From DASZRZ01 sp963732925 (GTDB lineage: Bacteria > Acidobacteriota > Terriglobia > Terriglobales > Acidobacteriaceae), in assembly GCA_963732925.1 (NCBI GenBank), contig CAVTBJ010000014.1, positions 35,555-99,554 on the forward strand: a DNA stretch of 64,000 nucleotides. The letters run 5' to 3'. The notes under the pieces were generated by a model that had not been told where the DNA came from, made no database searches, and was given only the letters and a program-made list of their open reading frames with translations. Made by a program: the position numbers and the translations under genes. Shown piece after piece: positions 18,611 to 27,555 of this stretch (positions are counted from its first letter, which is position 1; every line of letters starts with the position of its first letter).

Positions 18611-19690
18611 TCACGGCCGGGCTTCGAGCACCAGGTTGAACGGCGTCTCCGTTGCCCTGCGGAAGCGGGTGAAACCCGCGCGGGTCACAATCTCGCGCAG
18701 ACGCTTCTCGCCCGCCTGGGCGCCCAGGGCGAGTCCCACTTCCTGCGAGCGCGATGCCGGGGTACAGATCATGGTGGAGGCGGCGTAAAAAATTCGGCCC
18801 ACCGGATTCAGATTGTCCTTCACATCATCGTTGGCGAAAGGTTCCACGATCATCCAGGTGCCGTCGGCAGCCAGGCTCTCGCGGATGTGGCGGGCCGCCC
18901 CTTCGGGATCTCCCATGTCGTGCAGGCAGTCGAAACAGGTCACCAGGTCGTAGTTCCGGCCCGGAAAGGTCTTGGCGGTAGCCACTTCGAATTTCGCGTT
19001 GCCCTCAACCTTGGCCATACGTGCGCGGTGCCGCGCCTTCTCGATGGATCCCTGATGGTAATCGAAGCCAGTGAACTTCGACTTGGGAAACGCTTCGGCC
19101 ATGAGAATCGTCGACGCCCCGTGACCGCAACCAACATCGGCGGCCGTAGCTCCGCGCTCCAGCTTCCCCTGCACCCCTTCCAGCGCGGGAATCCAACTGG
19201 CGATCAGATTGGCCATGTAATTGGGCCGGAAGAAGCGCTCCGTTCCCATAAACAAGGAAGAGTGGTGTTCGTGCCAGCCCACGCCGGTGCCGGAGCGGAA
19301 GGCTTCGGCAATTTTATGGGCGTCTTTCACCATGGAAGAAGCCACTTCAAAGGCGCCGGGGATAAACGCTGGACTGTCCTCATCGGCCAGCGCAAATGCC
19401 TGCTCGGGAGTAAGGCTGTACATCTTGGAGCCGGGATCGTAGGTCACGTATCCACCCGCAGCCTGTGCCGCCAGCCACTCGCGAATGTATCGCTCGTCGG
19501 TGGAAGTACGTTCCGCCAGTTGTGCAGAAGTCAGGCCTTCCCCGGCGCTGGCCAGGGATTTGTAAAGGCCAAGTTCATCTCCAAGCAATACCAGGGGAAA
19601 ACTCATGGCGGCTCCGAAGTCGCTCACGAACTTGCCCATGAACTCGTCCAGTTTGTGTTGATCGATTGCTCTTTGCGCCACTGCCGGCAT
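18611..19690 (-). CDS. Class I SAM-dependent methyltransferase with winged-helix N-terminal domain
   Basis: Protein of 359 aa. Residues about 25-100 form a helical/winged-helix dimerisation-like part (TSAQLAERTSTDERYIREWLAA). A Rossmann methyltransferase domain follows, with motif I ADVGCGHG at 184-191, FTGFDYHQGSIEKAR, and the post-motif DLVTCFDCLHDMGDP. The layout resembles the mycobacterial Rv2258c group and O-methyltransferases of secondary metabolism. The substrate is unknown. ATG 19690 is fixed by AGGAGG five bases upstream. A sigma-70-like promoter lies at 19797-19825. Confidence 0.85.
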   Translation of the reverse strand: MPAVAQRAIDQHKLDEFMGKFVSDFGAAMSFPLVLLGDELGLYKSLASAGEGLTSAQLAERTSTDERYIREWLAAQAAGGYVTYDPGSKMYSLTPEQAFALADEDSPAFIPGAFEVASSMVKDAHKIAEAFRSGTGVGWHEHHSSLFMGTERFFRPNYMANLIASWIPALEGVQGKLERGATAADVGCGHGASTILMAEAFPKSKFTGFDYHQGSIEKARHRARMAKVEGNAKFEVATAKTFPGRNYDLVTCFDCLHDMGDPEGAARHIRESLAADGTWMIVEPFANDDVKDNLNPVGRIFYAASTMICTPASRSQEVGLALGAQAGEKRLREIVTRAGFTRFRRATETPFNLVLEARP

Positions 19691-19796
19691 TGGAACCTCC
19701 TGTCCCTGAAAGGGAGAAAGATTGGCTGGGGGCCCGGAGTGGCAGTGAATGCCACTGCGACGAATGCGGAAGCCACGTCCATGGTGGCCGCAGGAA

Positions 19797-19825
19797 AGAT
19801 TGCAGGGCCAGCCGGGATATGTCAA
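19797..19825 (-). promoter_or_regulatory. Sigma-70-type promoter for the methyltransferase-CPBP operon
   Basis: On the minus strand, TTGACA (19820-19825), an exact 17-nt spacer, then CAATCT (19797-19802). This is the best -35/-10 pair in the window. The leader to the ATG would be about 100 nt. Confidence 0.5.
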
Positions 19826-19853
19826 GCCAAGCCCTAAACCAGGGCCAAGAGGG

Positions 19854-20912
19854 CTAAGGAATAGCGGAAGCTGTCGTCGATTGTCCCCGCGGGACCAGTT
19901 GCAGCAGCAGCAGCTTTGCCCCGCCGTCGCTGCCGCCGGGCAGCAGAATCAGATTCCGTTGTGCGTCGTAGGCGATGGCATGGCCGTGGACGCCGGTGGC
20001 CACCTCGTGTTCGGCCACCAGTCCCCGGCTGCCGGGCTGGTAGATCAGAACCGTTCCTCCCGAGGCCGCCGCAAACAGGCGATCGCCCGCCAGTTGCAGG
20101 GTGTCTACTCCGGTGGGAGCAGCCGAGCGTCCCACTTCTTCTCCCGACTGGGGATTCAGCGAGACGATGGCGTTGCGCACCGCAACGTAAATCCGCTGCC
20201 GCGCGGAGTCATAGGCGATTCCCGTGGGCAGATATCCCTGGATCGGAAACAGCTTGCGCTGACGCAGGTCGGGCCCCAGCACCGCCACGGCATGGCAGTC
20301 TTCCAGGGTGACGTAGAGCTGCCCGCGTTCGGCGTCCCAGGCCATGCGCTCGGGCGAGCCGTCGATGGCCACGGTGCGGGCCGTTCCCTGCTTCAGATCC
20401 ACCACGGAAAGCGACCGTTGGTGCCAGTTCGCTGAATAGAGCGTTTCCGTCTCCGGAACCAGCAGGAGAGAGCGCGGCGAGGCCTTCAGCGGAATGCGCT
20501 TCTCCACCTTCCAGTCGGGGATAGAAAGCACCACGATCTCATTTGCCCCGCGGCTGGCCACGTAGGCCTTCCCTGCGGCTTCATCGACGGCAATGCCAGC
20601 CGGGTCATTCATGCCGTCCACCTGCGCCACCACCTGCCTCTTGGCTACATCGAATACATCCACGCTGTTGGAAGCGTTGTTGGTCATCGCCAGTTGATCG
20701 CCCGCCAGCGCCAGCGACTCAAAGCCCGGCTGGCCGCGCAGATGAATCATGCCCACACGCCGCACGACGGTCGAAGGCTGTTCCGCAGGAGCAGAAATAG
20801 CAGACGCAGCGCCGGACGGGGCGGCGGAAGCGGCTTGAGGGAGGGTCTGCGCCGCCATCAGTCCGGCGGACAGCACGCCCAGGCAAAGCACTGGTAGGTG
20901 CAAGCTGCGCAT
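19854..20912 (-). CDS. Secreted YVTN-type beta-propeller protein
   Basis: About 352 aa with a signal peptide (MRSLHLPVLCLGVLSAGLMAAQ) and five to seven repeated blades in which phrases such as NSVDVFDVAKRQVVAQVDG, GIAVDEAAGKAYVASRGANEIVVL and TGIAYDSARQRIYVAV recur. This repeat style marks the 40-residue YVTN propeller family, usually exported and often binding or scaffolding. ATG 20912 is chosen for the signal peptide. ATG 20939 and a longer frame to 20981 are alternatives. No enzymatic motif is seen. Confidence 0.75.
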   Translation of the reverse strand: MRSLHLPVLCLGVLSAGLMAAQTLPQAASAAPSGAASAISAPAEQPSTVVRRVGMIHLRGQPGFESLALAGDQLAMTNNASNSVDVFDVAKRQVVAQVDGMNDPAGIAVDEAAGKAYVASRGANEIVVLSIPDWKVEKRIPLKASPRSLLLVPETETLYSANWHQRSLSVVDLKQGTARTVAIDGSPERMAWDAERGQLYVTLEDCHAVAVLGPDLRQRKLFPIQGYLPTGIAYDSARQRIYVAVRNAIVSLNPQSGEEVGRSAAPTGVDTLQLAGDRLFAAASGGTVLIYQPGSRGLVAEHEVATGVHGHAIAYDAQRNLILLPGGSDGGAKLLLLQLVPRGQSTTASAIP

Positions 20913-21004
20913 GCCGGGTAAGATGCCAAAACCTTCCATGCTGCTGCCTGAAAGCCCCGCGTCTGCTGGCCAGGAAAACACCCGCCGCTGCTATCTGTCC
21001 CGCA

Positions 21005-21050
21005 TTGTCATTCCGGGGGCCCGAGGGCAGCGACGAATCTGCTGTTTCTA
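21005..21050 (+). repeat. Dispersed GTCATTC repeat, copy A
   Basis: Begins TTGTCATTCCGGGGGCCCGAG and carries GACGAATCTGCTG. It shares the GTCATTC...GAATCT frame with the copies near 25,630, 27,450 and 35,680. It sits in the spacer between the YVTN gene and nuoB. Confidence 0.45.
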
Positions 21051-21122
21051 AGCAGGACGGCCCACTCCAGCGATGTTCGCTGGAGCGGGTAGTTCCGGTT
21101 GGAGATGCAGGTGAAAGCGTTG

Positions 21123-21683
21123 CTATGCCAGGTTCAGCACTTGCTTGAAGGTCCCGCGCGAGTTGGTAATCTTCTCCTGCAGCACGGTGATGGCATAGAT
21201 CAACTGCTCCGGACGGGGCGGGCAGCCGGGAACGTACACATCCACAGGGATGACCTGATTCACGCCTTGCACCAAGGCGTAATTGTTGAATACGCCGCCG
21301 GAGGTTGCGCAGGCGCCCATGGAAATGACCCACTTGGGCTCGGGCATCTGCTCCCAAAGCTGGCGGATCACCGGCGCCATCTTTTGCGACACGCGCCCCG
21401 CAATGATCATCAGGTCCGACTGCCGCGGCGAGGGGCGGAAGACTTCCGCGCCGAAGCGGGCAATATCGAACCGCGCCGCGCCCATGGACATCATTTCAAT
21501 GGCGCAGCAGGCCAGGCCGAAGGTCATTGGCCACAGTGAGTTCTTGCGCGCCCAGTTTACCGCTTTGTCCAGGCTGGTCAGAACCAGCCCTTCCGGATGG
21601 ATGTCGCCAAAGGAGACTTCCCTCACCTTGGCCGGGTCGGGCTGGCTGCCTGCGAGATTGTTGATACGTTGGTTGCCGTTCAT
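21123..21683 (-). CDS. nuoB: NADH-quinone oxidoreductase subunit B
   Basis: The N2-cluster subunit of respiratory complex I, 186 aa. The four cluster ligands are present: the adjacent Cys59-Cys60 in FGLACCAIEMM, Cys125 in GACATSGG and Cys154 in VPGCPPRPE. ATG 21683 follows AAGGAAG directly. The frame upstream to 22250 is antisense-like extension across metH and is not part of the gene. It is an isolated nuo gene: the neighbour on the same strand is metH, and nuoI lies beyond that. The rest of nuo must be elsewhere or present as a second set. Confidence 0.92.
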   Translation of the reverse strand: MNGNQRINNLAGSQPDPAKVREVSFGDIHPEGLVLTSLDKAVNWARKNSLWPMTFGLACCAIEMMSMGAARFDIARFGAEVFRPSPRQSDLMIIAGRVSQKMAPVIRQLWEQMPEPKWVISMGACATSGGVFNNYALVQGVNQVIPVDVYVPGCPPRPEQLIYAITVLQEKITNSRGTFKQVLNLA

Positions 21684-21692
21684 CTTCCTTTT

Positions 21693-21698
21693 ATTGTA
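21693..21698 (-). promoter_or_regulatory. Candidate -10 box for nuoB
   Basis: TACAAT on the minus strand ends nine bases before the nuoB ATG. Transcription from it would begin within a few bases of the start codon, that is, almost leaderless. An AAGGAAG also abuts the ATG, so the reading is uncertain. Confidence 0.3.
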
Positions 21699-21796
21699 AA
21701 TGGTGAGACTTGGGAAGGACAGGGGTTGCTGGCTTCTGCCGTCGGGCCGGGTGCCCCATTCAAGCCCGGCTTTGGCTTGAGTGGGGGTGTTCTCCG

Positions 21797-24700
21797 TTAC
21801 ACCACAAAATACTTCGCCGCCGGATGATGCACGATAATCGCCGAGGTGGACTGCTCGGGATCGAGCATGAAGCCCGCCGTGAGGCGCACTCCCACGCTCT
21901 CCTCGGGACGCAGCAGCTCGAACAGTTTCGTTTGATCCGATAGATCCGGACACGCGGGATAACCGAACGAGTAGCGCGATCCACGGTATTTCTGGTGGAA
22001 CAGGTCGCCGATGCGCGGCGAGTCGTCGCCCGCCATGCCCAGTTCCGCCCGCATCTGCTTGTGGAAGATTTCCGCCAGGGCTTCCGCGGTCTCCACGCTC
22101 AGGCCGTGCAGGTAGAGATAGCGCGTGTACTCGCCCGACTGGAACAGTTCCTGCGTAATTTGCGAAGCGCGGTCGCCAATGGTGACCAGCGACAGGCCGA
22201 GGACATCCATCTGGCCGGCGGAAACCGGCGTGAAGAAGTCGGAGATGCACAGCTTGCGCCCTTCCCTCTGCCGCGGAAAGGTGAAGCGCAACAGCTCGCG
22301 GGAGCCGTCCGCATGGGCTGGCGAGGGTCGCGGTGCGGTCGCCACCGCCCCTTCTCGCGGACTTCCCTCAGCGGCCAAAGCCTCCAAAGCATTGCCCGGG
22401 CTTGCGGTGCCGAAGTCCGGCCCGGCCGGCTTCCCTTCCCGGCTTGGAGCGTAAGAAATCGGAATTCTTCCGCCGGCAATCGAATCCGGATCGTACACAA
22501 TCAGGTCGTTGCCCTCCGACTGGCAGGGGAAGTATCCCCAGACCACGCGCGGCTCGAACCAACCGGCGGCAATCACTTCTTCCTGCAAATTATGCAGGAT
22601 GGGGCGGTACTTCTCTTCCACCAGCCGTCCGTAATCCTGCTGCGAAGCCGTCTTGAGCTGCCACTGGTTTTTGAACAGCGCGGTCTCGTTGATGTAGGAG
22701 AACACCTCGCGCAGGTCGAAGTCTTTCTTCACCCTCACACCGTAAAACGGAGGCACCGGGATATTCGGCGGCGGGCCGACCACGGGGCTGCGCTCGGTGG
22801 AGACTTCCGCTGCGCTCGCACCAACGGAAGCTGCCGCGGCAGCCTTGGCAAACGTCTTCACTTGGCGCCCTTCGGTCAGGCGCGCTTCGCGGCGACCGTT
22901 GGGAGAGACCAGGTCCTCCATCACGTGCAGGCCGTCGAAGGCGTCCCCGGCGTAGAAGACGGCGGAGGAGTACTCGCGCCGCAGGTCGTCTTCCACGTAC
23001 TTGCGCGTCAGCGCTGCCCCGCCGCAGATCACGGGAAACTTGTGTCCCTGCCGCTCCAGGTCCTGAAGGACATACTTCATCTCCAGGGTGGATTTCACCA
23101 GCAGACCGCTGAGCCCGATGGCATCCACCCGATGCTGCTGGGCGGCGTTGATGATGGTGTCGGCGGCCTGTTTAATGCCCAGGTTGATTACCTTGTAGCC
23201 GTTGTTCGAAAGGATGATATCCACCAGGTTCTTACCAATATCGTGAACATCACCCTTTACCGTGGCCAGCACCAGCGTTCCCTTCTGCGAGCCTTCCACC
23301 TTCTCCATCTTGGGCTCAAGATAGGCCACCGCCTGCTTCATCACTCCGGCCGAATCCAGCACGGACGGAAGCTGCATCTTGCGCGCCCCGAACAGCTCGC
23401 CCACGGTCTTCATGCCGTCAAGCAACACGGTATTGATCAGGTCGAGCGGCGTGTAGGTTTCGAGGGCTTCTTCCAACAGCTGCTCCAGCGACTGCTTCTG
23501 TGCGCCGTCGCCTACGGCTTTCTCGCCTCGAATGATGCAATACTTGAGCTTTTCTTCAATGGAAAGCTCTTCCACGTGGACGGGGGCGGCGTCCTCGGTC
23601 TTTTCCCGCCCCGCAAAAAACGCCATGTACTTCTGCAACGGATCGCCGGCCGAGGTGTCGTGGAAGATGAGCTTGCGCGCCATCTCCACTTCAGCATCGG
23701 GAATTTTGTATAGCGGATAGATCTTGCTGTAGTTCACGATGGCCATATCGAGGCCGTTATTCACCGCCTCGTTCAGGAACACCGAGTTCAGCACCCGCCG
23801 GGGATACACGGCCAGCCCGAAACTGATGTTGCTTACCCCCAGGATGGTGTGGCACTCGGGCAGCTCCTGCTTGATGCGGCGGACCGCTTCCAGGGTCTCG
23901 ATGCCGGCGGAGCGGTAATCGTCCTGGCCGGTGGAAATGGGCAGAGTGAGCGCGTCGAAGATCAGATCGCACGGCCGGATGCCGTAGCGGTTCACCGCCA
24001 TATCGTAAATCCGTTTGGCGATGGCAACTTTCTTGTCCGCGGTCAGCGCCATTCCCTGCTCGTCAATGGTCAAGGCAATCACCGCTGCGCCATACTTCTT
24101 GGCCATCGGCAGTACCTTCGCGGTGCGCTTCTCGCCATCCTCCAGGTTGATGGAGTTGATGATCGGCTTTCCCGGAATGCGCTTCAGGGCTTCCTCGATT
24201 ACGTCCGCTTCCGTCGAGTCCACGGAGATGGGCGCAGGGACGCGGGTGGCGATCTTTTCGAGGATGGCATTCATGTAGCCCTTCTCGTCCTCGCCCACAA
24301 TGGCGCAGCACAGGTCGAGCACATGGGAGCCTTCCGCCACCAGTTTCTTGGCCAGCGCGAGAATGTCATCGTACTTCCCGTCCCGCACCAGCTCGCGGAA
24401 GTGCGCCTTCTGCGTGGTGGTGTTCATCTCCTCGGCGACCACCAGCGGCTTGGGGTCGAGGTCGAGGGGAAGGCTGCTGTAGGCGCTGGCAGCGGAACCT
24501 TCGTCCCTGACGTTCCGCTTCTTGGGCTGCAGGTTGGCGCACGCTTCGACTACGGCCTTGATGTGCTCGGGCCCGGTGCCGCAGCATCCGCCCACAATGT
24601 TCACTCCGTACTCCAGAATGAAGCGTCGGTGGAACTCCGCCAGCTCTGCCGGGGTGAGCTTGTAGACGGCGTGCCCACCCTCGTTTTGCGGCAGTCCCGC

Positions 24701-25447
24701 ATTCGGCAGTACGGAGATGTGCTTGGGCGAGTTATCGCCCAGGTAGCGGACAGCGTCGTTCATTTCGCGCGGACCGGTGGCGCAGTTCAACCCGATGGCG
24801 TCAACGTCGAAGGGCTCCAGCGTGGTCAGGGCCGCCCCAATTTCCGACCCCAGCAGCATAGTGCCTGTAGCCTCTAGTGTTACTTGAACTTGTACTGGTA
24901 ACTGCTTGCCTGCTTGCTTAATACCATCGAAGACGGCGGCAAGCGCGCATTTGGCCTGCAGCAGGTCCTGGCAGGTTTCCACCAGCAGGACGTCCACCCC
25001 GCCTTCGATCATCGCCAGCACCTGCTCCAGGTACGAGGCGTACATCTTGTCGAAGCTGATGTGGCCCAGGGAGGGCAGCTTGGTCGTCGGGCCGATCGAT
25101 CCGGCAACATACCGCGGACGGGATACCGTGGAGTACTGCTGTGCCACCTCCCGTGCCAGGCCCACGGCGGCCAGGTTGATCTCGCGAGTACGATCCTGCA
25201 AGTCATACTCACCCAGTACGATGCTTGTAGCCCCGAAAGTATTGGTTTCAATAATATCTGCGCCCGCTTCGAGGTAGCTGGCGTGGATTTCACGAATCCA
25301 CTGCGGCCGGCTGACTGCGAGAATCTCGCTGCAGCCCTCGTTTCCCTGGTAGTCGTCCACCGTGGGGCTGTACCGCTGGATGGAGGTCCCCATGGCGCCG
25401 TCGTAAATCACCACGCGCTGGCGAACCGCTTCAAGAAAGCTGGTCAT
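21797..25447 (-). CDS. metH: Cobalamin-dependent methionine synthase
   Basis: Full-length modular enzyme, 1,216 aa, transferring methyl from methyltetrahydrofolate via cobalamin to homocysteine. Modules in order are as follows. The homocysteine domain has zinc ligands Cys222 (GLNCATG) and Cys288-289 (GGCCGTG). The pterin domain is at about 335-620. The cobalamin cap is at about 630-720. The B12 domain has DVHDIG (His735 lower ligand) at 733-738. The SAM-binding reactivation domain is at about 905-1210. Low-complexity inserts occur at about 852-895 and 1000-1050, the second inside the reactivation domain. ATG 25447 is preceded by AAGGAACG. No cobalamin or SAM riboswitch could be recognised upstream. 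Confidence 0.95.
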   Translation of the reverse strand: MTSFLEAVRQRVVIYDGAMGTSIQRYSPTVDDYQGNEGCSEILAVSRPQWIREIHASYLEAGADIIETNTFGATSIVLGEYDLQDRTREINLAAVGLAREVAQQYSTVSRPRYVAGSIGPTTKLPSLGHISFDKMYASYLEQVLAMIEGGVDVLLVETCQDLLQAKCALAAVFDGIKQAGKQLPVQVQVTLEATGTMLLGSEIGAALTTLEPFDVDAIGLNCATGPREMNDAVRYLGDNSPKHISVLPNAGLPQNEGGHAVYKLTPAELAEFHRRFILEYGVNIVGGCCGTGPEHIKAVVEACANLQPKKRNVRDEGSAASAYSSLPLDLDPKPLVVAEEMNTTTQKAHFRELVRDGKYDDILALAKKLVAEGSHVLDLCCAIVGEDEKGYMNAILEKIATRVPAPISVDSTEADVIEEALKRIPGKPIINSINLEDGEKRTAKVLPMAKKYGAAVIALTIDEQGMALTADKKVAIAKRIYDMAVNRYGIRPCDLIFDALTLPISTGQDDYRSAGIETLEAVRRIKQELPECHTILGVSNISFGLAVYPRRVLNSVFLNEAVNNGLDMAIVNYSKIYPLYKIPDAEVEMARKLIFHDTSAGDPLQKYMAFFAGREKTEDAAPVHVEELSIEEKLKYCIIRGEKAVGDGAQKQSLEQLLEEALETYTPLDLINTVLLDGMKTVGELFGARKMQLPSVLDSAGVMKQAVAYLEPKMEKVEGSQKGTLVLATVKGDVHDIGKNLVDIILSNNGYKVINLGIKQAADTIINAAQQHRVDAIGLSGLLVKSTLEMKYVLQDLERQGHKFPVICGGAALTRKYVEDDLRREYSSAVFYAGDAFDGLHVMEDLVSPNGRREARLTEGRQVKTFAKAAAAASVGASAAEVSTERSPVVGPPPNIPVPPFYGVRVKKDFDLREVFSYINETALFKNQWQLKTASQQDYGRLVEEKYRPILHNLQEEVIAAGWFEPRVVWGYFPCQSEGNDLIVYDPDSIAGGRIPISYAPSREGKPAGPDFGTASPGNALEALAAEGSPREGAVATAPRPSPAHADGSRELLRFTFPRQREGRKLCISDFFTPVSAGQMDVLGLSLVTIGDRASQITQELFQSGEYTRYLYLHGLSVETAEALAEIFHKQMRAELGMAGDDSPRIGDLFHQKYRGSRYSFGYPACPDLSDQTKLFELLRPEESVGVRLTAGFMLDPEQSTSAIIVHHPAAKYFVV

Positions 25448-25619
25448 TCGTTCCTTAGGTCAGGTTTGGATGCGCCGGCCCCCGCCTGGCGCTCGCTACA
25501 AGATTATCAGCCCCAGAGCATTTCCGGCAGCGGTTCGGGTGGTGCGGGAGTTACCTTGGAACACGCAGGTCACGAAGGGACCGGAAACAATTCGTCTGGT
25601 CTCAGCTTGTCGCTGAAAG

Positions 25620-25645
25620 CTCCCTCGTCACTCCTCGGAATGACA
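25620..25645 (-). repeat. Dispersed GTCATTC repeat, copy B
   Basis: Minus-strand reading TTGTCATTCCGAGGAGTGAC then GAGGGAGC. It lies in the 274-nt spacer between nuoI and metH, which otherwise shows no gene. Confidence 0.5.
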
Positions 25646-25721
25646 ACTGGAGAGAGGGGAGGCAATAGAGCTAATTTCCTGCACTCTTTCGCATTCTTTG
25701 AGGCTCGGGTAGTGCAAGCCT

Positions 25722-26258
25722 TTAGCTTTTTCCCTGCGCTCCATCCCGCAGCCGTGGATTCTTCTCCACTTCGGCGCGGTTGAAGACGGAGTTCGCGCCC
25801 AAGTGCGCCGGAACGGCGGCTAGCATCTGCTCCTTGCGGTATACAAGGTTGCTGGCGTTCAGGGTCGCGACTTCAAAGCCGTGGCCGTGCGTAATGGCGT
25901 CCGTGGGGCAGGCCTCCACGCAGAAGCCGCAGAAGATGCAGCGGTTGTAATCGATGTTGTAGACCTTGGCATAGCGCTCAGCGGCACTGATGCGGTTTTC
26001 TGCCGTGTTCTCCGCCGCCTCGATGTAAATGCAATTGGAGGGGCAGGCAGCCGCGCACAGAAAGCAGGCTACGCACTTTTCCAGGCCGTTCTCGTCGCGC
26101 TGCAGCACATGCACACCGCGGTACCGCTCCTGGAACTTGGCGCCGCGCAGCGGCCCGGGGCCGTCAGGGTAATTCTCGACAACGGTTTCCGAGAACAGCT
26201 CGCGCAGGGTAATGCTCATGCCCTTGGCGATGGCAGACATACCTTTAACGATAGACAT
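25722..26258 (-). CDS. nuoI: NADH-quinone oxidoreductase subunit I
   Basis: Peripheral-arm ferredoxin-like subunit of complex I, 178 aa, carrying clusters N6a and N6b. The two 4Fe-4S motifs are Cys62-65-68-72 (CVACFLCAAACP) and Cys107-110-113-117 (CIFCGFCVEACP). Start ATG 26258 with a TATACT box eight bases upstream. It is separated from nuoB by metH on the same strand, an unusual order compared with the standard nuoA-N operon. Confidence 0.92.
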   Translation of the reverse strand: MSIVKGMSAIAKGMSITLRELFSETVVENYPDGPGPLRGAKFQERYRGVHVLQRDENGLEKCVACFLCAAACPSNCIYIEAAENTAENRISAAERYAKVYNIDYNRCIFCGFCVEACPTDAITHGHGFEVATLNASNLVYRKEQMLAAVPAHLGANSVFNRAEVEKNPRLRDGAQGKS

Positions 26259-26266
26259 AACAGATC

Positions 26267-26272
26267 AGTATA
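26267..26272 (-). promoter_or_regulatory. Candidate -10 box for nuoI
   Basis: TATACT on the minus strand followed by eight bases and then the nuoI ATG. The spacing is what a leaderless transcript would show. No Shine-Dalgarno sequence is seen between box and ATG. Confidence 0.35.
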
Positions 26273-26306
26273 AATGGTGCGGAGTGGAAGACGCTGCGCA
26301 GTTCCG

Positions 26307-27347
26307 TTATCTCAGGAAGCTGAAGTCCACTGTGATAATGGTTTCCACCTCCAGAGGTTTACCGCAGGGACTATAAGGCGCGTACGTCCACTGCTTAACG
26401 GCCCCCAGCGCAGCCCTGTCGAATTCAGGTCCAGCGGACTGAAGCACTTGCAGCTGCCGAATTGTTCCATTTTTGCTGATAGTCGCATAAAGCGTTACCA
26501 AACCTTCGTTTCCATCCAAGCGTGCATTGGAGGGGAATTTCGGACGCACAAGCTTGACCAACTTGCCCCCTGAGTTGGCGGGATCGCTTTGGCAATTGGG
26601 CACTTCAGATGCTGTCACGCCCGCCGGCGCCACAAGCAGGGAAGCATCGGTCGGACTCCAAGACTCCAGACTTAGCTGGGCCGCGATGGCAGGCTGCTCG
26701 CCATAGCCCAGCACCTCGATATGCTCGGGCACATGGGCGCCGCGAAACTCGCCGTAGTCGCCGAACAAATATGTTCCAAATTGGCCGGAGTCACGAAGCG
26801 GAAGTCCGGATTCCGCATCGAAGCATTTTGGAACGAGCTTTGTGTGCTTTGGCTGCAGGCAGCGGACCTTCCTCTGCCCCAGTTCGCGGCTCACAACTTT
26901 GTACTCCGTAACTCCATCGGATGTATCCGGCAGCAAGGGAGTCATATAGCGCCTCCCTTCCCATACAGTTTGCAATGCGGCCTCCAATTGTAAGAACCGG
27001 AAAGCGCGTGCCGGAATGTTAGTTTGCATCCACTGCTTGCCATCTGCTACTACGTTGATCTGAAAGAGGCTTTTCAGGTGCCACTCGCTGCGCCAGTTTT
27101 CCGGGCCGGCCCAATACAACGTGTACTCCGCATCTTGTGGCCCGGCCGCCATACCCAGCAATTTCACCTTGGCCGTCAGCTTAAGCGGCCCGGCGGCAGA
27201 AAGGTCTGTGAGTCGTTTCGCTCTTTCGACAAGCTGTTGCGGGGTGATGTCGTCCGGCTTGGGCGTGGTTTCGGAGTTCTTTTGACCGAAGGCGAAAGAC
27301 CAGGAAAAAACCGTGAGGATGAGAATAGCGCTTTTGTTGACGAGCAA
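26307..27347 (-). CDS. Secreted protein with C-terminal TonB-type domain
   Basis: Protein of 346 aa with a signal peptide (LVNKSAILILTVFSWSFAFGQ), a central domain of about 200 residues that reads like an outer-membrane lipoprotein-sorting-type beta sheet (TAKVKLLGMAAGPQDAEYTL and on), and a TonB C-terminal-like domain from about 255 (RPKFPSNARLDGNEGLVTLY, then GTIRQLQVLQ and KQWTYAPY). It lacks the N-terminal membrane anchor and proline hinge of true TonB, so it is not a plain energy transducer. Start TTG 27347 with AGGAGA nine bases upstream. The function is unknown. Confidence 0.7.
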   Translation of the reverse strand: MLVNKSAILILTVFSWSFAFGQKNSETTPKPDDITPQQLVERAKRLTDLSAAGPLKLTAKVKLLGMAAGPQDAEYTLYWAGPENWRSEWHLKSLFQINVVADGKQWMQTNIPARAFRFLQLEAALQTVWEGRRYMTPLLPDTSDGVTEYKVVSRELGQRKVRCLQPKHTKLVPKCFDAESGLPLRDSGQFGTYLFGDYGEFRGAHVPEHIEVLGYGEQPAIAAQLSLESWSPTDASLLVAPAGVTASEVPNCQSDPANSGGKLVKLVRPKFPSNARLDGNEGLVTLYATISKNGTIRQLQVLQSAGPEFDRAALGAVKQWTYAPYSPCGKPLEVETIITVDFSFLR

Positions 27348-27425
27348 GAGCCGGTCTCCTCGATTCGTCGGGCATTATAAACTGCAATTCGCGCGCTACA
27401 GCTCTTTGAGTGAAAAGGAAATCCA

Positions 27426-27477
27426 AGATTCCTCGTCGCGCGGTCGGGTTCGCTCCCTCGCCACTCCTCGGAATGAC
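27426..27477 (-). repeat. Dispersed GTCATTC repeat, copy C
   Basis: The longest copy. The minus strand reads GTCATTCCGAGGAGTGGCGA, then GGGAGCGAACCCGACC and GACGAGGAATCT. It lies in the 208-nt spacer upstream of the TonB-domain gene. Confidence 0.5.
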
Positions 27478-27555
27478 AGCGTCAATGATCTCCCTGAAGA
27501 ACGCAGATCCGAAGGTCTGCGCTACCGGGTTTTGCCGCCCGGAGAGTCAGGAGGA

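Noticed and set aside
21995..23713. 572-codon plus-strand open frame
   Set aside because: Antisense to the conserved cobalamin and reactivation domains of metH, with no recognisable domain.
25448..25721. Possible cobalamin or SAM riboswitch upstream of metH
   Set aside because: The 274-nt spacer was read on the minus strand for the conserved cores of these riboswitches and none was found. A covariance-model search would be decisive.
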